DNA of 64,000 bases from Woeseia oceani (GTDB lineage Bacteria > Pseudomonadota > Gammaproteobacteria > Steroidobacterales > Woeseiaceae), in assembly GCF_001677435.1 (NCBI RefSeq), contig NZ_CP016268.1, positions 3,337,001 through 3,401,000 on the forward strand. The letters are read 5' to 3'. A program made the position numbers and the translations under genes. Shown here piece by piece: positions 1 through 7,936 of this stretch (positions within the stretch are counted from its first letter, which is position 1; every line of letters starts with the position of its first letter). The notes beneath the pieces were generated by a model, which had not been told where the DNA came from, did no database searches, and was given only the letters and a program-made list of their open reading frames with translations.

Positions 1-918
1 TTTCAGCCGCGGGAAGTAAGAAACGATATTGCAACTGGTGAAGCCGGCGTTGCGGGTACCTTCGGCGGCGGCTCGTGGTGAGTCCCAGTTGCTCGGCGGG
101 TCCACGATCAGCATCGCGCCGCGTTTGCGGCAATAGAGTTCAGCTGCCAGGGTGGCCGCCGGTCCCGGCTCGCGGCTACCCGCAGGTGGCGGCATGTACA
201 AGAGGTCGAATTCCGCTATCGCGTTCAGGCTGAAAATGCCGGTGCCGCGCACGGCCGAACCGATGAGATCGTAGTCGCACAATTCGCCACCATCCGAACC
301 GCGCTCGTTCGGACCGATGTACGGTGTTCGGGAATCGGTATGGCGGCCCATGGTCGCGTTCGGTCGACGCTCGGGCAGCGGCAGGTTCAGCTCCACTATC
401 GCGGATTCCTGCAACGCCTCGACAATGCTCGCCGAGCTTTCGGGGTCGCAACTAATGTGCTCGTAGATTTCCTGATCGACGACCACGCCATTCGCGGGCG
501 AAAGACGCTGCACAATCAGGTTGAAGTGTTCGTCATCGTCGATGCCATCGTAGTCAACCGCGGCGCGCAGCACTTCTGTCGATCCCGGCTCCACCGCGCG
601 CAGCATCAGCGCACCGTCACCCGCCGGAAGTTGCAATCCCGCACCGATCGCGTTGTTGGCCACCCGGATCACGAAAAGTTTCGGTCCGCCGTGGGCGAAG
701 AACTGCTCCACCGCATGACTCAGGCTGCTGCGTTTCCACGCGCCACCGAAACGACGCGTGAAGGCGGCGTAGCTGTCGATCAGCACCGGCGTATCGAGCG
801 GGCCTCGCAAGGTGCGGCCAATAAAGGCAGGCAGTGTGTGGGCGCGAATGCCGATCGGCTGATCCATTGGCGGAATTTCTGTCACGGTAATGCCGTGATC
901 CACCTCGCCCAACATCAT
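1..918 (-). CDS. Contractile tail sheath-like protein, N-terminal part (runs off the left edge)
   Basis: The complementary strand is open for 306 codons from an ATG at 918 to base 1 with no stop. The N-terminus has the hallmark of phage/contractile-injection tail sheath proteins: an IGIRAHTLPAFIGRTLRGP segment (about residues 22-40), then DTPVLIDSYAAFTRRFGG, then AVEQFFAHGGPKLFVIRV. A middle part contains FNLIVQRLSP and VVDQEIYEHIS, and the last visible part has LYCRKRGAMLIVDPPSNWD. Sheath subunits polymerise round a tail tube and contract to drive it through a membrane. The region between the N-terminal domain and the FNLIV segment is short compared with long phage sheaths. A second ATG at 915 is an equally possible start, and no strong Shine-Dalgarno is visible. 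The C-terminus and any tube or baseplate genes lie outside the window, so phage remnant, tailocin or extracellular injection system cannot be told apart. Confidence 0.82.
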   Translation of the reverse strand, partial: MMLGEVDHGITVTEIPPMDQPIGIRAHTLPAFIGRTLRGPLDTPVLIDSYAAFTRRFGGAWKRSSLSHAVEQFFAHGGPKLFVIRVANNAIGAGLQLPAGDGALMLRAVEPGSTEVLRAAVDYDGIDDDEHFNLIVQRLSPANGVVVDQEIYEHISCDPESSASIVEALQESAIVELNLPLPERRPNATMGRHTDSRTPYIGPNERGSDGGELCDYDLIGSAVRGTGIFSLNAIAEFDLLYMPPPAGSREPGPAATLAAELYCRKRGAMLIVDPPSNWDSPRAAAEGTRNAGFTSCNIVSYFPRLK

Positions 919-919
919 A

Positions 920-933
920 AGAGAAAATTCTCT
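920..933. repeat. Short inverted repeat abutting the sheath gene start
   Basis: A 6-bp inverted repeat (AGAGAA, 2-bp centre, TTCTCT) ends one base before the ATG of the sheath-like gene. It occupies the place where a ribosome binding site would be expected. It may be a small operator or an mRNA hairpin affecting initiation; it could also be chance. The rest of the 919-1168 divergent spacer shows no convincing promoter pair. Confidence 0.3.
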
Positions 934-1168
934 GACGACAGGGATCGGGCGGTGTAACGCAAGAACGGCAGAGGATGAAATGCGTCGGCGCCAGGGAAGC
1001 TGGCACACAGGTCGAGTGAGCAATACTCGGGCAACGCTACATCTGACAAATTCGTCTCCGCGATTTCGGTCAGATAAAGATGCGGGTCATTCTAGAGATC
1101 GAATGGCTAAGATGCCATTTTATTTGACAATAATTGCTCCGCAACCCATCCCGGTGAATAATCAAAGC

Positions 1169-2233
1169 ATGTCTGACCTCGATGAATTGCAATCAGCCTA
1201 CCCCGTCCTCGGACAACATCTCCCGCGTTTGCCGCTCACCAGTTTACCGACGCCCGTGCGGCTCGCGCATCTCGATCACAGCAGTGGCACGCGGCGTATC
1301 CTCATCAAACAGGACGATCGCAGCAGCCTGCTTTACGGCGGCAACAAAGTGCGCAAGCTCGAGTACATGCTCGCGGCCGCACGCCGAAAAGGCCGGCAGA
1401 CTATCGCCACCTTTGGCACTACCGGTTCGCATCACGCACTGGCCACAGCGCTGTATGCGCGACAACACGGCTTTGCGAACATCGCGTTTTTGTCACGACA
1501 GACCCGCACGCTTGCGGTCCGACAGGTACTCAACATGCACCAGAAAATTGGCAGTGAACTGGTGCCGTTCGACGGCGACCGCGCCACGCGTATTGCCACC
1601 TTGCGTCGCCATTTGCGTGGCCGGAATGCGATGATCATTCCCGCCGGCGGCTCATCCTGGCTGGGCACGATGGGCTTCGTGAATGCCGCGCTGGAGTTGT
1701 CGGCACAGATCGGTCGTGGGGTTTGCGATCTGCCGCAGCGACTTTACGTGGCGACCGGCACCATGGGCACGGCGGTCGGACTTGCACTCGGTTTTGCGCT
1801 GGTTGGCGTGCCAATCGACGTGCACGCGGTGCGTATCTCGCACAGTTCCATCACCAACGACGAAAAACTGGCGCGGCTCGCGGCCAAGACCGTACTGATG
1901 ATGCGCAGATTGGACAAGAGTATTCCGCCCAACCTTGCGGCTGATATGCGCCTGACCCTGCGGCACGAATTTTTCGGCGAGGGCTACGCGCAAACCAACG
2001 CGGCCACCGAACACGCGATTCGGGTCGCGCGTCGCAGTCTGAATCTGAAACTGGAACCCACCTACACGGGCAAAGCCATGGCGGCGATGCTCGCGGATCT
2101 CAAAGACCCGGCAACCGCCGGCCTGTGCATGATGTTCTGGCAGAGTTATCACACGGCCGATTTGCCGGTGAGTGGGGAGGCACCGCTGGACCGGGCTACG
2201 ATGCCTGCCGAGTTTCTGTCCTACTTTTCCTGA
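1169..2233 (+). CDS. PLP-dependent deaminase, D-cysteine desulfhydrase / ACC deaminase family
   Basis: A 354-residue fold-type II PLP enzyme. Residues about 46-65 read IKQDDRSSLLYGGNKVRKLE, the family signature in which K60 of GGNK forms the Schiff base with pyridoxal phosphate. FGTTGSHHALATA is the substrate/cofactor loop and YVATGTMGTAVGLALG is the glycine-rich phosphate-binding loop. Family members release ammonia from D-cysteine, 1-aminocyclopropane-1-carboxylate or related amino acids; the exact substrate cannot be read from sequence. The frame is open back to 980, but the protein homologous to the family begins near the ATG at 1169. In-frame ATGs at 1103 and 1112 are alternatives, and no site has a strong Shine-Dalgarno. 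A TTGACA hexamer lies at 1124-1129 without a good -10 partner. The 3' end overlaps the opposite-strand small ORF by 13 nt. Confidence 0.85.
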   Translation: MSDLDELQSAYPVLGQHLPRLPLTSLPTPVRLAHLDHSSGTRRILIKQDDRSSLLYGGNKVRKLEYMLAAARRKGRQTIATFGTTGSHHALATALYARQHGFANIAFLSRQTRTLAVRQVLNMHQKIGSELVPFDGDRATRIATLRRHLRGRNAMIIPAGGSSWLGTMGFVNAALELSAQIGRGVCDLPQRLYVATGTMGTAVGLALGFALVGVPIDVHAVRISHSSITNDEKLARLAAKTVLMMRRLDKSIPPNLAADMRLTLRHEFFGEGYAQTNAATEHAIRVARRSLNLKLEPTYTGKAMAAMLADLKDPATAGLCMMFWQSYHTADLPVSGEAPLDRATMPAEFLSYFS

Positions 2234-2346
2234 GCGGCCGGCTGCTTCGCCGCCTCTGCGCGGCGCGCGGACTCTTCCGCGTCTTCCTGCTCTTCTTCGC
2301 GGCGCCGGTCAATTTCGCCCAGCATGATGTCCAGCCATTCGCTCAT
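2221..2346 (-). CDS. 41-residue charged small protein coupled to the L,D-transpeptidase gene
   Basis: A short reading frame begins with MSEWLDIMLGEIDRRREEE and continues with an acidic/basic helical stretch (EDAEESARRAEAAKQ) before a TAG stop. Its ATG shares one base with the TAA stop of the upstream L,D-transpeptidase gene (TAATG), the arrangement expected for translational coupling. Composition is strongly charged and probably coiled-coil, with no signal peptide or membrane segment. I do not recognise a family. Because the arrangement is so tight and the frame ends cleanly, I consider it a likely real small gene rather than noise. It could be a regulator or partner of the transpeptidase, which is inference from position only. 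Confidence 0.5.
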   Translation of the reverse strand: MSEWLDIMLGEIDRRREEEQEDAEESARRAEAAKQPAAQEK

Positions 2347-3518
2347 TAGTTCACTGCCTCAATAATTACGGGTTCGGCGTCCGGCAACTGGTCGATCATC
2401 TCCCGTACTTCCGACAGGGTCGGTACGTCCGGGTCCAGTTCAACCGTGTTGTGCACCAGTACGGCGCGCTCGAAAATTTCATCCAGATCGCCGCGCGACA
2501 GTTGTACCGGCACACCGCGTGCTTCGCTGGCAGCCGCCTGCATGTGCGCACTCAGTTCAGGATCAACGAGCAACGTTTCATCGTCCGCCGCCGCTGCTTT
2601 GAGCAAACCGGCAATGCGTTCGTCTGCCGGCAGCTCGTCTTCTTCCAGCGGCGGATGGCTCTCGAAATACCACTCACCATCGCGCTTACCGAGCAAATAC
2701 GGCTGGTTGACGATAGTCACTTGCAGACCAAGACCCACCAGCTCGTAGAGCGTCTCGATGTTCTCCGGGTACATGCGCACGCAGCCATGACTGACCCGCA
2801 TGCCCACGCCGTAGGGCTGATTGGTGCCGTGAATCAGGTAACCGGGCAGGCCAAGTTTCAGCACGTGGCGACCGAGCGGGTTGTCGGGACCCGGCGGTAC
2901 GATGGATGGCAGCGGATCGCCGTTCTCCGCGTGCTCTTTGCGTACCGACGCGGGTACGTACCAGTGCGGGTCGCGCGCTTTCGCCGTGACGGTGGTAGCG
3001 CCTGTCGGCGTTTCCCAGCCAACCCGGCCGATGCCGATCGGGTAGGTCATCACGGTTTGCGGCTCGCCCTCGGCGGCTTCCGGAAAATAGAACAAGCGCT
3101 TGGTCGCGATGTTGAGAACAACGCCACGTCGCGGCGTATCCGGCAACACGTACTGCGTGGGCAACAACACCGGCGTACCGACCGGCGGTATCCACGGATC
3201 CACCGTTGGGTTGGCGGTAACGATTTCGTCGTAACCCAGGCCGTACTCACGGGCGAGATCGGAAAACGTATCGCCTTCGTTGATGCGCACGACCTGCAAC
3301 TCGCCGATTACCGACTGGTTCTTGTCAACGAGCTGAAAGTAGTTGCGGCTGATCGGATCGGCGAGCGGCAACTCAGCGTCGTTGAAGATTGCCTCCCTGA
3401 GCGGCGCACTTTCCGTGCGGCTGCCCTTGTCGAGGAAGCCCTCGAACGTGGAGCACGCCGCCAGTGGCAGCAGGAAGACAAGACCGGTAATTCGAAGGCG
3501 GGAAAGTGACATGGGCAT
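2346..3518 (-). CDS. L,D-transpeptidase lipoprotein with LysM domain (YkuD family)
   Basis: A 390-residue envelope enzyme that would crosslink peptidoglycan stems through 3-3 bonds or attach proteins to peptidoglycan. The N-terminus is a lipoprotein signal ending in LAAC (C22). A LysM-like segment at about residues 78-121 (INEGDTFSDLAREYGLG, then ANPTVDPWIPPVGTPVLLP) should bind glycan. The YkuD catalytic domain spans about 132-270, with H230 in YLIHGTNQPYG and the catalytic cysteine C246 in SHGCVRMYPENI. The C-terminal 120 residues are acidic and not part of the core fold. M3 is an alternative start eight codons before the hydrophobic core. The 41-residue frame downstream overlaps its stop by one base. 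Confidence 0.93.
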   Translation of the reverse strand: MPMSLSRLRITGLVFLLPLAACSTFEGFLDKGSRTESAPLREAIFNDAELPLADPISRNYFQLVDKNQSVIGELQVVRINEGDTFSDLAREYGLGYDEIVTANPTVDPWIPPVGTPVLLPTQYVLPDTPRRGVVLNIATKRLFYFPEAAEGEPQTVMTYPIGIGRVGWETPTGATTVTAKARDPHWYVPASVRKEHAENGDPLPSIVPPGPDNPLGRHVLKLGLPGYLIHGTNQPYGVGMRVSHGCVRMYPENIETLYELVGLGLQVTIVNQPYLLGKRDGEWYFESHPPLEEDELPADERIAGLLKAAAADDETLLVDPELSAHMQAAASEARGVPVQLSRGDLDEIFERAVLVHNTVELDPDVPTLSEVREMIDQLPDAEPVIIEAVN

Positions 3519-3580
3519 CGTGATTCAGGAATAAGACAGGGAGTTTCGCAGAATTTCGTCGTGCGCACCAAGGGCGGCAC

Positions 3581-4333
3581 TCATTGTGGCCGGCGCGCCG
3601 CTTTCAGGTACAGCGGCCAGTGCACGGCCCGCCTTGCGCTGCCCCACGCCGTGCGCAACGGCCCGGCGATGGCCTGCACCGGGTCATCGCCCGTCTCGCG
3701 CAAACAATGCTGGCTCGCGGACCAGGTGGCAACGTAATCCAGCATGTCCCCGGCACTCCACTCTACGGTCATGGCAAAGCGCGGGCAATCGATGGCGTCG
3801 AACGGCATTTGGATATCGCTGTAGCCGCGCTCAACGATGCGCCGTTCCGGCGGCCACCACGGCGACAATCGATCGTAAAGGCCGTGCACAATGCGGTCGC
3901 AGGCCGGCTCGATCATGCACATGCCGTAACACCAGACCGCGAGTACGCCAGTGGGTTTCAGCACCCGCTCCGCTTCAGCAAAAAAGCGTTCGATGTCGAA
4001 CCAGTGCAACGCCTGGGCCACGGTAATCAGATCGACACTCGCACCGGCAAGGCCCGAGGCTTCTGCGCTCGCGACGCGAAACTCGATGTTGTCCGCACCG
4101 CTCGCCGCTGCAATTTGCGTGGCACTCGCATCACTCGCAACGACCCGCTGAAATTCAGCCGCGAGCATGCCGGCCGCCTGGCCGTTGCCAGTGGCGCAAT
4201 CCCAGGCCAGCGCATGTTCGGCGCAGCAAACGCTCAGAAAGTGGTACAGCTCGGCCGGGTATACCGGGCGCGCGCGGGCGTAGGCAGCCGCGTGGCCAGA
4301 GAAGTGGTCTTTGAATTCGCCAGCGTCAGTCAT
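3581..4333 (-). CDS. Class I SAM-dependent methyltransferase
   Basis: A 250-residue soluble methyltransferase of the UbiE/Trans-aconitate methyltransferase-like group. Motif I is LAWDCATGNGQAAG (D45 to G51), the SAM-binding loop. VVASDASATQI follows as the acidic strand 2, and DLITVAQALHWFD is the typical post-motif region of the Methyltransf_11 family. The protein ends with the pattern WPLYLKAAR seen in bacterial relatives of yeast Crg1/Tmt1. Its substrate is unknown; a small carboxylate or lipid is possible. It sits alone between the M48 peptidase and the L,D-transpeptidase genes on the same strand, with 42-nt and 62-nt gaps. ATG start at 4333. Confidence 0.85.
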   Translation of the reverse strand: MTDAGEFKDHFSGHAAAYARARPVYPAELYHFLSVCCAEHALAWDCATGNGQAAGMLAAEFQRVVASDASATQIAAASGADNIEFRVASAEASGLAGASVDLITVAQALHWFDIERFFAEAERVLKPTGVLAVWCYGMCMIEPACDRIVHGLYDRLSPWWPPERRIVERGYSDIQMPFDAIDCPRFAMTVEWSAGDMLDYVATWSASQHCLRETGDDPVQAIAGPLRTAWGSARRAVHWPLYLKAARRPQ

Positions 4334-4375
4334 GGCGCAATGCCGGTAGCTACCGGCGCGCAGTGATCGCGCCGC

Positions 4376-5188
4376 TTACCGGTCGCAGTTGGGGTTCTTA
4401 CCCTGTGCCTGCGCTTCGTTGTACAGCGCCAGGGCTTTCGGGTACTGCGCTACCAGGTTTTCGATACGCGTCTCGCCGGAGGGGTGAGTGGACATGTATT
4501 CCGGAATGTTCGTCTTGTTTTTCTCGTTCATGATTTTCCACAAGGCGACACTCTCGCGCGGATCAAAGCCGGCGCGAGCCATGTACTCCAGGCCGACAAC
4601 GTCAGCCTCGGTTTCCTGCTTGCGGTTGAACGGGTTCATGATGCCAAGTGAGGCACCGGCCGACAGCGCCTCGTAAGCACCGCGGGTCTGGTTGCTGTAG
4701 CCGCCGCCGAGCAGGATGGCCGCGACATCAATGCCCACACCGGCCAGCATCGCCCGCGATGCGCGTTCGTTGGAGTGATGCGCTGTGACGTGCGCCACCT
4801 CGTGACCCAGGACAGCCGCGAGCTGATGCTGGTTTTCCACGATGCCCAGAATGCCCGCCTTGACGACGATCTTGCCGCCCGGCATGACGAAGGCGTTGAC
4901 GTCCGGCTGATCAACGACCGCCAGCTCCCAGTACAAATCCGCGTAGTCGCCCTCGAGCTCGCCGACAATGGCATCGGCCACGCAAGCGACGAAATCAATC
5001 GTGTTGCCGTTCTTGACCAGCGGCACCTGCTCCTGCAATGCGCGGAACTGGCGCGTGCCTTCCTGCTCAAGCTCCGCATCGGATTTCAGTACCAGCTGTT
5101 TGCGGCCGGTCGGCGATGAGCTGCAGGCGCTCACGACCAGGGCCATAAACAGGGTGGTCAACAGGCTCTGTCGGATCGTCTTGGTCAT
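4376..5188 (-). CDS. M48-family zinc metallopeptidase lipoprotein
   Basis: A 270-residue periplasmic protease of the M48 (Oma1/LoiP/YcaL-like) group. Residues 1-22 form a lipoprotein signal ending VVSAC (C22), followed by serines, suggesting attachment to a membrane facing the periplasm. Zinc ligands are H129 and H133 of LGHEVAHVTAHH and E192 of the QETEAD motif, with D196 as the supporting acid. FVMPGGKIVVKAGIL and NPFNRKQE are conserved family blocks. STHPSGETRIENL near the C-terminus is also typical. Such proteases trim or remove misfolded outer-membrane proteins. The gene is monocistronic as far as can be seen, with 94 nt separating it from sohB upstream. Confidence 0.92.
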   Translation of the reverse strand: MTKTIRQSLLTTLFMALVVSACSSSPTGRKQLVLKSDAELEQEGTRQFRALQEQVPLVKNGNTIDFVACVADAIVGELEGDYADLYWELAVVDQPDVNAFVMPGGKIVVKAGILGIVENQHQLAAVLGHEVAHVTAHHSNERASRAMLAGVGIDVAAILLGGGYSNQTRGAYEALSAGASLGIMNPFNRKQETEADVVGLEYMARAGFDPRESVALWKIMNEKNKTNIPEYMSTHPSGETRIENLVAQYPKALALYNEAQAQGKNPNCDR

Positions 5189-5282
5189 CAGCTAGTCCTC
5201 GGTTCAGGCGCGCATTATAGCCGCACGCCACTGCTCAGTGAGACAGAATCCGCATCGGCAGGTTCCCTGTACCGCGCTTGAA

Positions 5283-6305
5283 TCAGCGCGGCAGGCGGGA
5301 CTCGAACTCGCGCCGCCAGCGGGTCGTGTCCAGCTTTTCAAAGGCGGCGTCCACGCCACCCATCAGGCGTTTTTGCAACGGCTGCTTGACCTTGTAGCTG
5401 ACCCGGTAGAGGTCACGCTCGGCCACCATGGCCGCCAGCTGTTCGTCGCTGGTGGCAAGCTCGTCGGCCAGCCCCAGCTCCAGGGCGCGGGTTCCGTACC
5501 AGTACTCGCCGGTCGCCACTTTCGCGAGATCGAGCTCCGGCCGGTAACGGCTGACCGCCGCCTTGAACAGTTCGTGCACTTCTTCAAGCTGTTCTTTCAG
5601 GCGCGCCCGGTCTTCGTCGGTGTTCTTGCCGAACATCGTCACGTTACGTTTGTACTCACCGGCCGTGACCTGCTCGAAATCAACACCGTGGTTGTCCAGC
5701 AAGCGATTGAAGTTCGGCAGTTGTGCCAGTACACCAATCGAACCGAGGATCGCAAACGGTGCCGCAACTATCTTGTTGGCAACGCAGGCCATCAGGTAAC
5801 CGCCGCTTGCAGCAACCTTGTCAACCGCAACCGTCAGCGTAATATTGCGCTCGCGAATGCGCGCCAGCTGCGAGGCGGCCAGGCCGTGCTCGTGCACGAC
5901 ACCGCCGGAGTTGTCGAGGCGTACGTAGATGTCGTCCTGCTCGGTCGCCACTGCGAGTATCGCGCTGACTTCTTCGCGCAACGACGGTACAGCGCTGGCT
6001 TTCAGATCGCCTTTGAAATCGATAACGAACGTGCGCGGACGTTTGCTGTCGGATTTCTCAGCCGCTTTGGCTTTTTCTTTGCGCGCTTTGACGTCGGCCT
6101 TGTAATCGGTCTTGTTAAGCACGGCTTGCTTCACCGCACTGGCAAGATTGCGAAAACGCTCATTGAGGTTTTCGATTTCAATGCTTTCGTCTTTGGAGGC
6201 TTTGCGCCCCGCCGCCGCCGCAAAGCCGATGATCAAAATAACGGCGGCAACGATGGTGACGGTTTTCAACAGGAACAGGCCGTAATCGGCAAAAAAAGCA
6301 GTCAT
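5283..6305 (-). CDS. sohB: Inner-membrane serine protease SohB (S49 family)
   Basis: A 340-residue signal-peptide-peptidase-A-like protease. One N-terminal membrane helix (about residues 9-33) is followed by a lysine-rich linker (residues 70-90) and the S49 domain. The serine/lysine dyad is S167 in VAASGGYLMA and K219 in AGEYKRNVTMFG, close to the spacing of E. coli SohB. GSIGVLAQ is the conserved loop between them. The active site is expected on the periplasmic face, where these enzymes degrade membrane-protein fragments and signal peptides. The gene starts 12 nt after lipA, so both are probably on one transcript. Confidence 0.93.
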   Translation of the reverse strand: MTAFFADYGLFLLKTVTIVAAVILIIGFAAAAGRKASKDESIEIENLNERFRNLASAVKQAVLNKTDYKADVKARKEKAKAAEKSDSKRPRTFVIDFKGDLKASAVPSLREEVSAILAVATEQDDIYVRLDNSGGVVHEHGLAASQLARIRERNITLTVAVDKVAASGGYLMACVANKIVAAPFAILGSIGVLAQLPNFNRLLDNHGVDFEQVTAGEYKRNVTMFGKNTDEDRARLKEQLEEVHELFKAAVSRYRPELDLAKVATGEYWYGTRALELGLADELATSDEQLAAMVAERDLYRVSYKVKQPLQKRLMGGVDAAFEKLDTTRWRREFESRLPR

Positions 6306-6317
6306 GTCAGCAGTGCC

Positions 6318-7331
6318 TCAGGATCCGCAGGCAGCAAAGCCGACGTTGTTCTTTTCAAGTACCCGCTCGGCACGGTAGCTGGAACGCACCATGGGACCGG
6401 ATACCACTTCCAGGAAACCTTCTTCAAGGCCTTCCGTACGGTAGGCCGCGAACTCATCGGGCGTTACGTAACGCTCGACCGGCAGATGATTGGGCGTTGG
6501 CCGCAGGTACTGGCCAAGGGTCAGGATATCGACACCCACGTCGCGCAGATCGTGCATGGTCTGCACGATTTCATCGTCGCGTTCACCGAGACCCAGCATC
6601 AGGCTGGTCTTGGTCAATACGTCCGGGCGGTATTTCTTGGCGTGCTCCAGCACACGCAGCGTCTGCTCGTAACCGGCACGCGCATCGCGGACCGGGTGAG
6701 TCAGGCGACGCACGGTCTCGACATTCTGCGCGAACACTTCCAGGCCGGAATCAACCACGGTTTCTATGTGGGCCTCAATGCCGTCAAAATCAGGCGTCAA
6801 CGCTTCCACCGCGGTTTCCGGCGTCAACTCTTTGATGGCCCGCACGCAGGCCGCGTAATGCGCGGCACCGCCGTCGTCGAGGTCGTCACGATCAACGGAG
6901 GTAATGACCACGTATTTCAGGCCCATGAGCTGCACGGCCAGTGCCGTGTTCTTCGGCTCTTCCGGGTCCAGCCAGCCACGCGGGTTGCCGGTATCAACGG
7001 CGCAGAATCGGCAGGCACGCGTGCAGACCGAGCCCATGACCATGATGGTTGCCGTGCCGGCATTCCAGCACTCGCCAATGTTCGGGCACATCGATTCTTC
7101 ACAGACCGTGCTCAGCCGGTGATCGCGCACGGTTTTGCGGGTGGACGCAAAGCCCGTGCCGCTCGGCATCGGCGCTTTCAGCCACGACGGTTTGCCGCCG
7201 GTGAGCCGCGCCGGGGCATCCGCCCGCGCCTTCATGCCGTTCTTAATGGCCGTAAAGCCGACGTCGGTACGGTATTTGCTGCCCGATTGCACGATCGGGA
7301 TACCGCGAAAATCTTTGGTCTCGTTACTCAT
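6318..7331 (-). CDS. lipA: Lipoyl synthase
   Basis: A 337-residue radical-SAM enzyme that inserts two sulfur atoms into octanoyl groups on lipoyl domains of 2-oxoacid dehydrogenases and the glycine cleavage system. The auxiliary cluster ligands are C77, C82 and C88 ([12 protein letters not shown]). The radical-SAM cluster ligands are C103, C107 and C110 (CTRACRFC). The conserved C-terminal SSYRAE motif, whose serine contacts the auxiliary cluster, is present ([13 protein letters not shown]). Length matches the family. lipB is not next to it in this window; the neighbour downstream is sohB. Confidence 0.97.
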   Translation of the reverse strand: MSNETKDFRGIPIVQSGSKYRTDVGFTAIKNGMKARADAPARLTGGKPSWLKAPMPSGTGFASTRKTVRDHRLSTVCEESMCPNIGECWNAGTATIMVMGSVCTRACRFCAVDTGNPRGWLDPEEPKNTALAVQLMGLKYVVITSVDRDDLDDGGAAHYAACVRAIKELTPETAVEALTPDFDGIEAHIETVVDSGLEVFAQNVETVRRLTHPVRDARAGYEQTLRVLEHAKKYRPDVLTKTSLMLGLGERDDEIVQTMHDLRDVGVDILTLGQYLRPTPNHLPVERYVTPDEFAAYRTEGLEEGFLEVVSGPMVRSSYRAERVLEKNNVGFAACGS

Positions 7332-7458
7332 CAGGTAGGGGACGATTCCGGTAGGGAGGTTGGGTGATCCTTTAGGAAGTGGGGCATTTTCGCACGAATC
7401 AAAGGGCTGGGACAGGCCTTAACGCCCCGCCACGCCACGGATTGCGCGGGTTGCAGGC

Positions 7459-7484
7459 AAAAAAAATCCCGGCAGTAACCGGGA
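7459..7484 (-). terminator. Rho-independent terminator for the 65-aa gene
   Basis: Reading the minus strand, a perfect 6-bp stem (TCCCGG / CCGGGA, 6-nt loop, bases 7467-7484) is followed by eight T residues (7459-7466). It lies 32 nt downstream of the stop of the 7516-7713 gene and upstream of lipA, so it separates the two. Confidence 0.85.
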
Positions 7485-7515
7485 CAATCAGGGGGAAATC
7501 TTGCCAGAAGAGGAA

Positions 7516-7713
7516 TCAGTGCAAACGGGACCAACTCACCAGCTTGACCGCATCACGATGCAGGTCGAAATTCTTGGCCAGTACAGCCTCGATGTCGTGG
7601 ACATCCGTGTCCTTTTCCATCGGTCTGCTGAGTTCCACAACGCCACTGAATTCATTGCCGTCGTGGTAATTCACGTCGGTCAGTAAGAATTGCGTGTAGT
7701 ACTTTGCAGACAT
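7516..7713 (-). CDS. Small conserved-looking protein of unknown function (65 aa)
   Basis: A 65-residue soluble protein, ATG start, followed by a clear terminator. The N-terminus MSAKYYTQFLLTDVNYHDG and the acidic centre VELSRPMEKDTDVHDIEAVL look like a genuine folded small domain: alternating beta pattern, then a helix ending in NFDLHRDAVKLVSWSRLH. No known family is recognised. The dedicated terminator and the isolated position suggest an independently transcribed gene divergent from the OmpA-family gene at 7937. Confidence 0.65.
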   Translation of the reverse strand: MSAKYYTQFLLTDVNYHDGNEFSGVVELSRPMEKDTDVHDIEAVLAKNFDLHRDAVKLVSWSRLH

Positions 7714-7936
7714 GGCTACAGCCTACGCCCACGCCATGCCCGGATCTGTGAGCCACGGCACATATTCCCGCCCGTGGGGCCCGTGAACTGCGAATTCAGT
7801 GACCGGCGTCACAGGCTGAAAAGGCCGGTTTTGAGCGTAAAAGACGCGAACTTTTCGGCAATAACTCACAAGGATAGGTAATATTCGCCAGATTGGAGCC
7901 TTCGATGGCACCACGTTTGTCACACAGGATCGCGTT

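Noticed and set aside
340-957. Open 205-codon plus-strand frame and a 129-codon minus frame (617-1006) at the left edge
   Set aside because: They are shadow frames of the tail-sheath-like gene on the other strand frame: only the minus frame from 918 gives recognisable sheath motifs and no stops for 306 codons.
1124-1129. TTGACA hexamer as -35 box of the PLP enzyme gene
   Set aside because: No acceptable -10 hexamer is found at 15-19 bp, so no promoter call was made.
5238-7367. 709-codon plus-strand frame across sohB and lipA
   Set aside because: It is antisense to two genes with unmistakable family motifs and active sites (SohB S167/K219, LipA cysteine sets), with a composition of high-GC shadow translation.
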